DNA from: Tenodera sinensis
Lineage: Eukaryota; Arthropoda; Insecta; Mantodea; Mantidae
Reading direction: 5' to 3'
NCBI GenBank assembly: GCA_030765045.1
Contig: CM060962.1
Coordinates: 149,477,525 to 149,541,524, forward strand
DNA: 64,000 nt
The position numbers and the translations under genes are program-made. Position 1 is the stretch's first letter; each line of letters begins with the position of its first letter. Below the pieces are notes generated by a model that was not told the DNA's origin, did no database searches, and worked only from the letters and a program-made list of their open reading frames with translations. Shown one piece after another: positions 46,110 through 55,962 of this stretch.

Positions 46110-47070
46110 GTGTACTGGGTATCCATTACTGGCCATGCAGCATTTAAATGGCTAAGGCTCAAGTGGTTAAAAGAACTTGTGAAGTATTGCAAGAGAAGAA
46201 GCCTCCACTTGTTGATTGGCTGTGGCTCTAACACACATCATTGCATATGGGGTAGCATAGACATCAATGAAAGGGGAGTGGCATTGCTCAAATATTTGAG
46301 CATAACAGATCTTGAAATCTTAAATCAAGGTTATGTTCCAGACCTTTATTGATTTCCAAATGGAAGACATTTTGGACCAGACCCTAGGGTCCTTTGGGGT
46401 TCTAGAAAAAGTTAAGAGGTGGAGAGTCAATAAGGAACCTTGCTTATCTGACCATGGGCATATATGTTGATCTTGTGGGCAAAGGAAAGGATAGTCTATA
46501 CAGGAGCCCTAAGAGAACCAATTGGGACTCCTACAGAGGGGACCTGGGGGACAGTCTGAAGAATGGACCACAGATTAAAATAAACAACATGAATGACCTT
46601 GAGTTGTCGGGGGTTTTTCATCAACACCCTGGTCTCTGCATATGAATGGAACTGTCCCCTTATATGTGAGGTGAGGGCAAGAGATAAATTTAGATGGACT
46701 TAATATTTGAAATCATCAGAAAAAGGACCTGCAAACTCTATAATATGTATAAGGCCAATAAGAGTCTCGAAATCTGGGATAAGTATAAAGAATCCCACAG
46801 ACAGTTTTCAAAAAGCAATCAAAACAACCTCAGAGAAATCATGGAGGCTTTTCTGTGAAAATATTCAAGTGCAATCAAGCATTGCTCATTTGCAGAAGCT
46901 ATTATTCTCCAGGGTAGGAGCAGGATGGTCTCATTGGAGGACCCCACTGTTTCATGGATGGGCAATCAGAGAGGGGAAACCTTGAGGCTGATGGTTGAAA
47001 CTCACTTCCCAGGGTCACAAATTATGGTTAAAAAACCTGTCTTGGCAGGGGCATGTAAGCCCTAAAAAGA
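46110..47070 (+). pseudogene. LINE-C endonuclease C-terminus and linker
   Basis: LIGCGSNTHHCIWGSIDINE with RGVALLKYLSITDLEILNQG is the R1/LOA-type endonuclease block (usually CDANAHH). The linker is readable as SFQKAIKTTSEKSWRLFCEN (SWRxFCE is a hallmark of this clade). Multiple frameshifts. Confidence 0.75.
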
Positions 47071-47632
47071 GGGCTGGCGTGTTACCTCAGAGATTGTGGA
47101 TTATAAAAAAGTTAAATGGGCCATTCTTTCTTTTGAGCCTTTTAGAAGTACAGGTGTGTTTCACACCTCTAGAGACAGGCCAAAGTGGTTTTTATACCTA
47201 AGCCAGGCAGAGTCTTACTGCAGGCTTAGGGATTTCCATTTTATCAGCTTGACATCTTTCATGTTGAGGGCACTGGAAAGGCAGGTAGATAGACATTTGA
47301 AAGATGGGGTGTTGGATCATAGACCTACACATCCTCATCAATATGCTTATAGGCCAGGTAAATTAACAGAATTAGCACTTCATCAGTTAGTTGTAAGATT
47401 TGAGGGGACACTGAACTGTGGTGAACTGGCCATGGTAGTTCTCCTAAACACTGAGGTTGTCCTCAATAATATCTCTTTAGGCACTATCGAGTGGAGTCTG
47501 GAGAGTAGAGAAGTTAGACTGGATTATGGACTCCTTGGAAAGCCATTGCCCTATCTGTGTCTGGTCGTAAATGAGCTAATGAGCAGGCTCAACAGGGGGT
47601 GAATACGTGTCCAAGGCTATGCTGATAACATA

Positions 47633-48242
47633 CAGGATGGAAGTGAAATGATCCGTAAGACTTTAACAGCGAATTTCTCATGTTATGAATAACAACACAG
47701 TCTAATACCAAAATGTTGAAAAGTTTACAGTTTTCTAGAAAAAAATGTTTTTATCAAAAACATTTATCATCACCTAGCTGAATTATTATTTATTGAAGGT
47801 TCTTGATTTATGGTTATATTCATAGAAAATTGAATAAACAACTTTTTCCTCTGGCATATTTCAATAGATTCAACAGTTTGTTGCAATAAATTGTTGTTGT
47901 TGTTGTTTTCTAGTGCCTTGCATCTGGCAATGAAGCCATTAGCATAAAGCCATTGCAATAAATTGTGGGTCTTTTAAATTTAATTTACACAAAAACCGTT
48001 GAATCTATTGAAATACACCAAAGGAAAAAGTTGCCGTCTATTCAATTTTCTATCAACATAGCCATAAATCAAGAACCTTCAATCAATAATAATTCAGCCA
48101 GGTGATGATAAATTGTTTTGATAAAAATATTTTTTCCCAGAAAACTATAAACTTTTCAACATTTTGGTATTAGACTTTCTTGTTACTCACAACATAAGAA
48201 ATTCGCTGTTAAAGTCTGACAGATCATTTCACTTCCACCCTG
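47633..48242. mobile_element. Foldback MITE inserted in LINE-C
   Basis: TA-flanked (47631-47632 and 48243-48244) element of 610 bp. Left arm starts CAGGATGGAAGTGAAATGAT, right arm read inward CAGGGTGGAAGTGAAATGAT. Arms of about 250 bp pair along most of their length; no coding. A 59-bp retroposon fragment sits in the loop. Confidence 0.88.
47894..47952 (-). mobile_element. Retroposon fragment in the MITE loop
   Basis: TTGCAATAAATTG at 47881-47893 and 47953-47965 flanks 59 bp with a (TTG)n end, i.e. a (CAA)n tail on the minus strand, and GTGCCTTGCATCTGGCAATG. A strongly 5'-truncated SINE or LINE tail. Confidence 0.8.
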
Positions 48243-49166
48243 TATGGCTAGTTGCAAGAGGAAAGTTCCCAAGTACTGTTTTGGAGCTGTTGCAGGGCTC
48301 CTTACATATTCTAGAGGAATGGTGCAAGGAAACAGACTGGTGCCTTAATCTGGACAAGACTGATATAATGCTCTTCACAAGGAAAAGGAGAATGCCTGGA
48401 TTGGTAGAGCTCCTTTTCCTGGAGGAAGTTAAATGTGACTGGATCAGTTAAGTATCTGAGTGTTGTCTTAGTTGGAGGAATGACCTGGAATAACCATGTG
48501 GAATAAAAAGTGAAGAAGGCACACAATACTTAATGGGCTTAGGAAGGACTGAAGTGGTGCCTCCGAGCCAAAACGATCAGATGGCTATACACTGTGGTCA
48601 TAAGGCCCTCAGTAACCTATACAGCATTGGTCTGGTGGCCTGCCTCTTCAGTGAGGACAGTAACTGCCAAACTGAATCTGCTGCAATTTGCTATTTGTTG
48701 ACAATGGGGACAATGCAGACTATCCCACAGCCGGTCTTGGAAATCTTGGTCGACCTACCTCCTTTGCACTAGTTTGTGTTGGAGGTTGCGAGGGTTAGTG
48801 TGAATTGCCTCTGGACATTAGGGAAATGGTACTTTAAACTACCCCATAAGGGACACTCACTGATCCTGTCTGGACTTCAGGAGATGTGTCCTATTGCCCA
48901 AATGAGATGGGACTTGATGGGGACAATATTCAATCTTGGCCCAGGTTATTATGCAGTGGTGATACTGACCAGGGAGGTGTGGGGACCAGAGACCGGATTT
49001 CTCCTGAGGCAATGTGTCCCAACATGGTACACAGATGAATTCCACTTCTGTTAGGGGTAGTATGGGTGCAAGGACCTATGGCCCCAGGACTAGTCCTGCC
49101 ATTCCCCTTGTAGTGTTACCATTTTCCAGGCTGAGATACATGCAATTTTAGCTTGTGTAATACATA

Positions 49167-50680
49167 GGGGAACGGCGGATAGTATGGGCCCCTTAAGGAA
49201 AAACGTTTATAATATGTTTGATTTTGCACAAAAAAGGTCACAGATACATTAAAGTGTTTCTTTGAACACTTCCTTTACGTATATGATTTAAAAAAGTTAT
49301 GATAGTCAAGAGATACACACACATATTGAAGTTTTAAAAAAAGGCTTATATTTGGTGGCCAGAGAAAACGTCGGGTAGTATGGGCCATACAAAAAAAGAC
49401 AGGATTTTAAATTAAATAAAATACTTTTGGGGTAAAATAACATACAGAACATTTATTTATCTATATACGAAGCGATTCAAAATAAAAAAGTAAAAATTTA
49501 ATTGACAAAAGTCATTTTTATTCACACAAATACAAATTATGGTTTTTTGTGAACAAAAATTATCATGAAAATCAGATCATAATTTTCATAAAAAAGAATA
49601 AGGGTTTAACTAACCTTTATCTAACAGTTATTGTTTTTACAGTAATCGCAATAATAATACAAAGGGTCTTCAATTACCGCACAAAGTTCATGAGCCCACC
49701 CCTCACATGGTTTGCACTGGGTCCAGTTTTCTTCAAAACTCTCCCCACACATAATGCAGTCTTTTTGCATCTTCTTTTGATGTGCCCACCTTTGAATTGC
49801 TATAATCTATAGGCTTGATTTCTTTTTTCTTCTTTCCTTGCGGTTTGGTTTTCTTTTTAATCTGGATTCCAGGCCTAACTCCTTCCGACTTCTGTTGTTT
49901 CTCAAATTTTAACTGCCTCTTTATCTCTTTTACAGTTTCTTTTTCAAGCTCCTTATTTTTCTTTTCAACTTTGAATCCAAATCTCTCAAGCTCTAGTAAT
50001 ATTTATACAAACTTTTCTTGAAATGTTGGTTTGAAAAAGCCCATTGGGGTTTCACAATTAGTTTGCTGGTTTCTTAAGACATATTTTTCTTTGAAGTGTA
50101 GCTCTAGGAACCTTAAAACGATCGGCTGCAGCTCTTTTTAGTCATTTGACCCCCTAAGACGCATGAAACTGCCTGTTTCATAGCATCCTCTTTCCACTCT
50201 CCACGACCCTCACCTTCAGGCTTCTTCTTGAACTTTAGCATCGCATCCTAAAAAAAATTTGCAAACTACTTAGGTGGCCCATACTACCCGATTTTTGTTT
50301 GGCCCATACTACCCCACCAACATTGTGCACTTAAACATGTTGAAAAACGAAAACGGCTTGAGCAACCAGAATTACATTATCGCAGTATGATGTATATTAG
50401 TCCAGCTGAACGTTAATACTAGTTTGGTAATTTGACTCCTTACCTTTAACAGCAAACAATCATCACAAAAGTTACGCACAGCAGCAACTCAGCCACACGA
50501 AAACAAACAATATGTTGTGGCAGCCAAAACAAAGCACTTACATCAGCCAACTTCTATAACAAAATGGAGCGATGAAGGAGGCGTAACCTTGACAATGTAT
50601 GTGTCTGCTACCTAGTGGTAAATCCGAGAAACACTAAGTGGTCCATACTACCCGCCGGCCCGTACTATCCGCCTTTCCCC
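49167..50680 (-). mobile_element. pogo/Tigger-like transposon lacking the DDE domain
   Basis: TA-flanked (49165-49166 and 50681-50682). Left end GGGGAACGGCGGATAGTATG; right end read inward GGGGAAAGGCGGATAGTACG. Sub-terminal direct and inverted copies of GGGTAGTATGGGCC are scattered near both ends (about 49373-49390, 50277-50320 and 50640-50665). The empty site is visible in the second LINE-C duplicate (ATGCATATAAATATT). Confidence 0.88.
49621..50241 (-). pseudogene. pogo-like protein: psq HTH joined to a C-terminal zinc finger
   Basis: From ATG at 50241: MLKFKKKPEGEGRGEWKEDA, then AVSCVL, and after a small frameshift MTKRAAADRFKVPRATLQRK, the Pipsqueak-type helix-turn-helix of pogo/Tigger and CENP-B relatives. 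A lysine-rich coiled stretch (KNKELEKETVKEIKRQL) and GKKKKEIKP follow. The protein ends with NWTQCKPCEGWAHELCAVIE and YYYCDYCKNNN, a PHD-like zinc-binding end seen in Tigger-type proteins. The catalytic DDD domain that should lie between is missing, so it could only bind DNA. It is broken by a frameshift and a stop. Confidence 0.75.
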
Positions 50681-51700
50681 TATAAATATTTTGCCATGCA
50701 AATGGGCAGAGAACAGAATCTACTCAGATAACATGGCAGCTTTGAAAGTTCTAATAGTGGTCAAAACCACATCCAAATTGTTATGTCAGTGCCAAAGGAT
50801 GTTATACCAGATGTTAAGACTGCTGTGGGGACCAGAGACCAGATTTCTCCTGAGGCAATGTGTCCCACCATGGTACACAGATGAATTCCACTTCTGTTAG
50901 GGGTAGTATGGGTGCAAGGATCTATGGCCCCAGGACTAGTCCTGCCATTCCCCTTAGTGTTGTTACTGTTTTCCAGGCTGAGATACATGCAATTTAGCTT
51001 GTGTAATGCATATAAATATTTTGCCATACAAATGGGCAGAGAACAGAATCTACTCAGATAACATGGCAGCTTTGAAAGTTCTAATAGTGGTCAAAACCAC
51101 ATCCAAATTGTTATGTCAGTGCCAGTAGCTCAGTTACCCTTATGTGGATGCCTCAGCATTCTGATATTAGAGGTAAACAGACAGCAGGTGACCTGGCGAA
51201 GGGGGGTGCAGGCCTAGGATTCATAGGACCCGAGTCTTCTTTGGAGTATGCCCCAGAAGTGTCAAGTATGAGAGAACCCAGCTTACAGCTCAGGCTCATC
51301 TTGAGATCTGGAGTAAGTAAATAGCTGCCGGGCAAGCGCATGATCTTATTATGGGACCTGGCAGTAAACAAAGTGAACTTCACTAGATCTAGGCTCAGGG
51401 ATTTTGTTGGATATTTGACTGACCACAACAACCTGCATAGACACTTACATATAATGGAGCTCATAGAAGATCCCATGTGTAGGAAATGTGCAATGGATTT
51501 TTAATCTTCCCATAATATACTATGCAAATGTAAAGTATTTGCTATGCATAGATATGTTAACTTGGGCTCCTCCTTCTTGGAACTGAAGATATAAAAAAGG
51601 CAGATATCAAGGAAGTTGTCCGCTTTATCGGGACAGTTGGACTTGAATAATCTACCCAGTATAAGAGGCCAAGAGCCTTTGTGCAGGCCTTTAGTGGGGC

Positions 51701-52098
51701 CACTCAGCTTATCACCATCTACCGCTTCTTAAATGCATTCATTACAATTTATTTTAATTATGATTATGCCACTGTACACACAAAAATAAATTTCGAATTT
51801 ATGATTTCTGGAAAATTTATTGTGGTTGTGTTTTTCTTTCTTCTCTTCCTACTGTCATGGTACCTGGCTACTGTTGTTTGTCCCTCGACACCATGGTGAT
51901 CCCTTAGCTTCCTGATTGTCTCAAAGTTCTAGGCAATCTTGAATTTCTCCATGTTTTTGTAGACTAAGTTTCTGTGATTTTTGTTTTATTTCTTTTATTT
52001 AATTATTTATTTTCCTACAGCCTATTCGAGTCCCATAGTTGTGCATCATTTTGTAGTTGTTTTCTATGCTCCTTTTCATCCACTGTGTGATGGGCAAC
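51701..52098. other. No gene recognised
   Basis: AT-rich. The plus frame at 51681-51899 has no known domain. Confidence 0.5.
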
Positions 52099-52111
52099 AT
52101 TTAGTATATGA

Positions 52112-52217
52112 GAAGTAGAACTGGAACTTAAAAAAAACTACTTCTCAAGCTTTGCCCACACACACCTTGTGTGTTTAAAAACATCAACAGTAAGTTTGTT
52201 GGCATAAATAAATAATA
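52112..52217 (+). mobile_element. SINE S1, short foldback copy
   Basis: Target duplication ATTTAGYATATGA (52099-52111 and 52218-52230, one mismatch). It begins GAAGTAGAACTGGAACTT, the inverted S1 arm. After an A-run it switches to sense ACTACTTCTCAAGCTTTGCC and runs to the GGCATAAATAAATAATAA tail. The tRNA head is absent. Confidence 0.8.
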
Positions 52218-52370
52218 ATTTAGCATATGACTTTGGGTTGTTTGAATTATGTTTTATCTGCCTGACTTGCTGCATGAGGTCATGACACCAGATATGATAA
52301 AGGTGTTCTCTACTGGAATTATAAGTGAGTTTTTCAAGTTTTCCAATAAATAATGATTTATAATTAATTC
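52218..52370 (+). repeat. Repeat Q, copy 2
   Basis: Direct match to 23879-24045, including TCTACTGGAATTATAAGTGA. S1 inserted at its left edge. Confidence 0.65.
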
Positions 52371-53025
52371 TTTCTGTATGGTTTAACAATGCAAAGAGAT
52401 TTCTCAGTTTTTATATATCATTCTAAAATAATGTGTTCTTTTTATAAATGCTTGTGACACTTATACTTTATGGTAGTACTGTTTCAGAGAGCAACACCTT
52501 CTGGAGCCAAATATGTGGTAATACATTCTTATGCAATGGATGTATGCAAATCTAAGTCACCATATCTCACACCACAGAGATGGAATACAATGTATACTAC
52601 CTTTACTTGACTAGCGATGTTTCAGCTGGTTTTACTGCTGGGTTTGTGTTGGCAGTGTTATTAAATGGAAGTAATCTTGTGTGAGATTAGCACTTAAACA
52701 TGTTTTATATCTGAAGTTCTGGTGTCTCTCAGGGTATGTGGGATGCAGAAAACTCCACAACTGGTTATTTAAAGCAACATGATGCAAGATAAATTTCACT
52801 TGAGAAGAAAGTACTTTACGTAATTTATTTGTGATACAATAAATGATGCTTCCTTGCAAAATAACAAGATGTACTTTCAACAGTTCTTGCACACATTCAT
52901 TGAGTAAGTAGTAGTAATATTTTATTGCGTGAGGAAAGCTCTCACAGAATATACTAAATTGTCATTGCACCTTTGTTCTTTTAAGAAATCCTAACACGTA
53001 CATCTGTAAACAGTGAAAAGCAAAC
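52371..53025. other. No gene recognised
   Basis: AT-rich sequence. A minus frame at 52632-52892 has no known domain. Confidence 0.5.
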
Positions 53026-53040
53026 TCAGAGAGCCTTTGA

Positions 53041-53235
53041 GAGGTAGAATCAGGACTGAAAAATTCAATGCCATAGCCAGGATTTGAACCACAGATCTTA
53101 CACTTCACGCGTGGCTACTCTAACCACAGCTACCATGGCAACTTGTCAGTAAGACATTAAATTCCCCAACTGATTTGGGGCTTGTGTGTATAAAAATGTC
53201 AGCATTAAGTTGGTTGGCATCAAAAATTACAATTA
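53041..53235 (+). mobile_element. SINE S1, diverged foldback copy
   Basis: Begins GAGGTAGAATCAGGACTG, the inverted S1 arm, which covers the whole tRNA head (B-box complement GATTTGAACC) and part of the upstream segment. It then switches at about 53177 to the sense 3' end (GGCTTGTGTGTATAAAAATG, TAAGTTGGTTGGCAT). An imperfect duplication TCAGAG...TTTGA borders it. Older than the other copies. Confidence 0.7.
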
Positions 53236-53489
53236 TCAGAGTCTTGTTTGAAAAACTGAATCTGTTACTCCTTAACTAAGTGTTCTGAAGAGCCAAATAA
53301 TGTGTTTATTTGTTGTTTTTTAATCAGTTGATCAAAAAAGGTTGCTCTTTGTGAATTTGGGAGCAGTTTGCCATTTATTTACATTAAAGCAACTTTTTAC
53401 TTGGAATATTGAAACACCTATTTAGGCTATGCTTGCAATCCATTAACATCTCACTGTACATCCATAGTATTTCAAATATTGGAAAACTA

Positions 53490-55314
53490 TTTTACTGTTC
53501 GCATTAATGATCAATGATCTGCCTTCGTTTATAAATACTCATACAATATTATACGCAGATGATACTACCTTCTTTAATACCAGCACAGACTTTTTAAATC
53601 TAAAAACAATTGCTGAGGATACCCTGTGGCAGGCAGATCTTTGGTTCAGGGCAAATGGCTTCTTACTTAATGAACAAAAAACACAACAACTATTAAGAGG
53701 TAGAACTGGAACTTAAAAATTCAATGCCACAACTGGGATTTGAACCACAGACCTTCCGCTTGCCGGGCGGACGCTCTACCACTGAGCTATTGTGACAAAC
53801 TGCCAGAATGACATTAAATTCTCAAGCCAGTTCGTATTTCTCCTGGTAAACCACAAAGGCAGTCTCACATCAGAGACAATTACCCCAATGGTGACTTACT
53901 GTTGCAAGTACTTTATATCCCAGGATTAAATAACCTTCACATGGTAATTATTATTTATTTATGCCAACAAACTTACTGTTGGTGTTTTTAAACACACAAG
54001 CCGTGTGTGGGCAAAGTTTAAGAGGTAGAACTGGAACTTAAAAATTCAATGCCACAACTGGGATTTGAACCACAGACCTTCCGCTTGCCGGGCGGACGCT
54101 CTACCACTGAGCTATTGTGACAAACTGCCAGAATGACATTAAATTCTCAAGCCAGTTCGTATTTCTCCTGGTAAACCACAAAGGCAGTCTCACAAAGGCA
54201 AGCGGAAGGTCTGTGGTTCAAATCCCAGTTGTGGCATTGAATTTTTAAGTTCCAGTTCTACCTCTTAAACTTTGCCCACACACGGCTTGTGTGTTTAAAA
54301 ACACCAACAGTAAGTTTGTTGGCATAAATAAATAATAACTACCATGTGAAGGTTATTTAATCCTGGGATATAAAGTACTTGCAACAGTAAGTCACCATTG
54401 GGGTAATTGTCTCTGATGTGAGACTGCCTTTGTGGTTTACCAGGAGAAATACGAACTGGCTTGAGAATTTAATGTCATTCTGGCAGTTTGTCACAATAGC
54501 TCAGTGGTAGAGCGTCCGCCCGGCAAGCGGAAGGTCTGTGGTTCAAATCCCAGTTGTGGCATTGAATTTTTAAGTTCCAGTTCTACCTCTTAAACTTTGC
54601 CCACACACGGCTTGTGTGTTTAAAAAGTTTGTTGGCATAAATAAATAATAACAACTATTATTTACACTAAAAGACCTGCCAAGCTTAAATAATACCAAAG
54701 AAGTCAAATTTCTCGGTGTAATAGTTGACAATAAACTCACTTGGGAGCCTCATATTAAACATATCACTGCTAGGCTCTCAAGGGTAATATTTCTCTTAAA
54801 AAACCTAAAAAGCTCTGTACCTGACACTTACATCAGAACTGCTTATTTTGCTTTCTTTCATAGCATTATAACATATGGTATTATACTTTGGGGTAATAGT
54901 AAATATATCACTAATATCCTACTATTGCAAAAGAAGACCATTCGAATAATATCGGATGCAGATAAATTGGCACATTGTAAGCCACTATTTGTAAAACTAA
55001 GAATAATGACAGTAGTGAACTTGTATATCTATACAGTCCTCATTTATATAAAAAAGAATATATCTGATTTTCACTATAGACAGGATATCCATAACTATAA
55101 CACAAGAAATACAAACCAAATTGATACAGCTTATAATAGACTGTCAAAATCACAAAATAGCTTTGAAGCATTAGGTATAAAAATGTATAACGCACTATCA
55201 AATGAGGTAAATCAACTGACGTATAATAGATTTGAACGTAGACTTTATGACAGATTATTAAACAATCCGTACTACTCTCTACAAGAATATTTTGAAAATT
55301 CAACTCAGCTGTAA
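53490..55314 (+). pseudogene. LINE RT C-terminal part
   Basis: LLFALMINDLPSFINTHTIL then YADDTTFFN (catalytic YADD) and DLWFRANGFLLNEQKTQ, up to the composite insertion. Beyond 54660 come KEVKFLGVIVDNKLTWEPHI and FAFFHSIITYGIILWGNS with the C-terminal domain HNYNTRNTNQIDTAYNRLSK and LLNNPYYSLQEYFE. Apart from the insertion it is nearly free of lesions. The 129-codon frame at 54925-55314 is the last part. Confidence 0.85.
53696..54649 (+). mobile_element. Composite inverted S1 dimer (954 bp)
   Basis: One pair of duplications, AACAACTATTA at 53685-53695 and 54650-54660, flanks the whole block. The left half (to about 54194) is antisense: head, upstream segment, tail-side sequence, then a second antisense unit. 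The right half (from AAGGCAAGCGGAAGGTCTG) is sense and mirrors it, ending GGCATAAATAAATAATAA. The tRNA heads are near-perfect (TAGCTCAGTGGTAGAGCG, GGTTCAAATCC). Antisense and sense copies look almost identical, pointing to one event. Confidence 0.88.
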
Positions 55315-55587
55315 ATACCACTGTTATTGTAACTTATCTTTGAAATGTACATTGCCATTCAACAAATGGATATATCCATATACGCTCCATACTTGGCTCT
55401 ATAAGACAACTGATTGTACTAAAAGTAATATATAGTAGGTCATAGTGAATATCGGTAGCATTATTTTTATAACTGATATTTGTAAATATGTATGTATATA
55501 TAATTTTGCTAGAATCTATTTGTTATATATAACATGTAAACCACACTGACGTTGTCTATTGCTGTAACAGGCCTAATGACAATAAAA

Positions 55588-55774
55588 TCTATTATTATTA
55601 TTTATTATTATAATTATTACTATTAATTACTATTACTGCTGATACTATTGCTGCTGCTGCTGTTGCTCCTGCTGCTGCTGTTGCTCCTGCTGCTGCTGTT
55701 GCTCCTGCTCCTGCTCCTGCTGCTGCTGTTGCTCCTGCTCCTGCTCCTGCTGTTGCTCCTGCTGTTGCTCCTGC

Positions 55775-55805
<31 letters not shown>

Positions 55806-55882
55806 ACCGCCACCGCCACCGCCACCGCCACCGCCACCGCCACCGCCACCGCCACCGCCACCACCACCACCACTACTACTAC

Positions 55883-55960
<78 letters not shown>

Positions 55961-55962
55961 CA
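55588..55962 (+). repeat. Compound trinucleotide ladder
   Basis: Phase-locked triplets that change in blocks: ATT, ACT, then CTG with CTC interruptions, then CCG, then CCACCG hexamers, CCA, CTA and finally a long TTA run. About 375 bp. Long polyleucine/polyproline and polyalanine frames over it are repeat artefacts. Confidence 0.95.

Larger units (their letters stand above)
47096..48470 (+). pseudogene. LINE-C reverse transcriptase, split by a MITE
   Basis: FHFISLTSFMLRALERQVDR and HQYAYRPGKLTELALHQLVV give RT blocks, followed by a degenerate AMVVLLNTEVVLNNIS palm and a QGYADNI catalytic box near 47607-47630. The latter has N in place of the second Asp. After the MITE the thumb resumes: LVARGKFPSTVLELLQGSLH, WCKETDWCLNLDKTDIMLFT. 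Catalytically dead. Confidence 0.78.
48977..51123 (+). repeat. Internal ~300-bp tandem duplication in LINE-C
   Basis: Copy 1 is 48977-49166 plus 50681-50793, copy 2 is 50823-51123. Both run from TGTGGGGACCAGAGACC to TTGTTATGTCAGTGCC. Only copy 1 contains the pogo element, so the duplication came first. Confidence 0.88.
48776..51350 (+). pseudogene. LINE-C RNase H region, duplicated and split
   Basis: PTWYTDEFHFC (first Asp region) near 49020-49050 and again near 50870-50900. RIYSDNMAALKVLIVVKTTS follows (second Asp), once directly after the pogo element and once near 51045. Then a WMPQHSDIRGKQTAGDLAKG block near 51142-51200 corresponds to the end of RNase H (PGHSxIxGNExAD). Frame is lost repeatedly. 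The duplicated order reflects the tandem duplication. Confidence 0.7.
46110..51700 (+). mobile_element. LINE-C: R1/LOA-like LINE, interrupted
   Basis: A degenerate long LINE lying just after LINE-B. Order: endonuclease end, linker, RT, RNase H. It is interrupted by a 610-bp MITE (47633-48242) and a 1.51-kb pogo-like element (49167-50680) and has a ~300-bp internal tandem duplication. Many frameshifts. The 3' end near 51700 was placed by loss of coding resemblance (GQEPLCRPLVGPLSLSPSTA). Confidence 0.75.
53487..55590 (+). mobile_element. LINE-A-type LINE, split by the S1 composite
   Basis: A 5'-truncated LINE starting inside RT. It runs to a 3' end with GTAACAGGCCTAATGACAAT and an ATT-rich tail that merges with the trinucleotide tract. 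Length without the composite is about 1.14 kb. Confidence 0.88.

Noticed and set aside
54486..54560. Apparent tRNA gene with cloverleaf and GGC anticodon
   Set aside because: It is the head of an S1 SINE, repeated several times with SINE body and tail, and its T-arm has a bulge. Not a functional tRNA gene by this evidence.
53696..54649. Repeated units suggestive of a CRISPR-like or satellite array
   Set aside because: Only inverted SINE units with one target duplication; no regular spacers, and the genome is eukaryotic.
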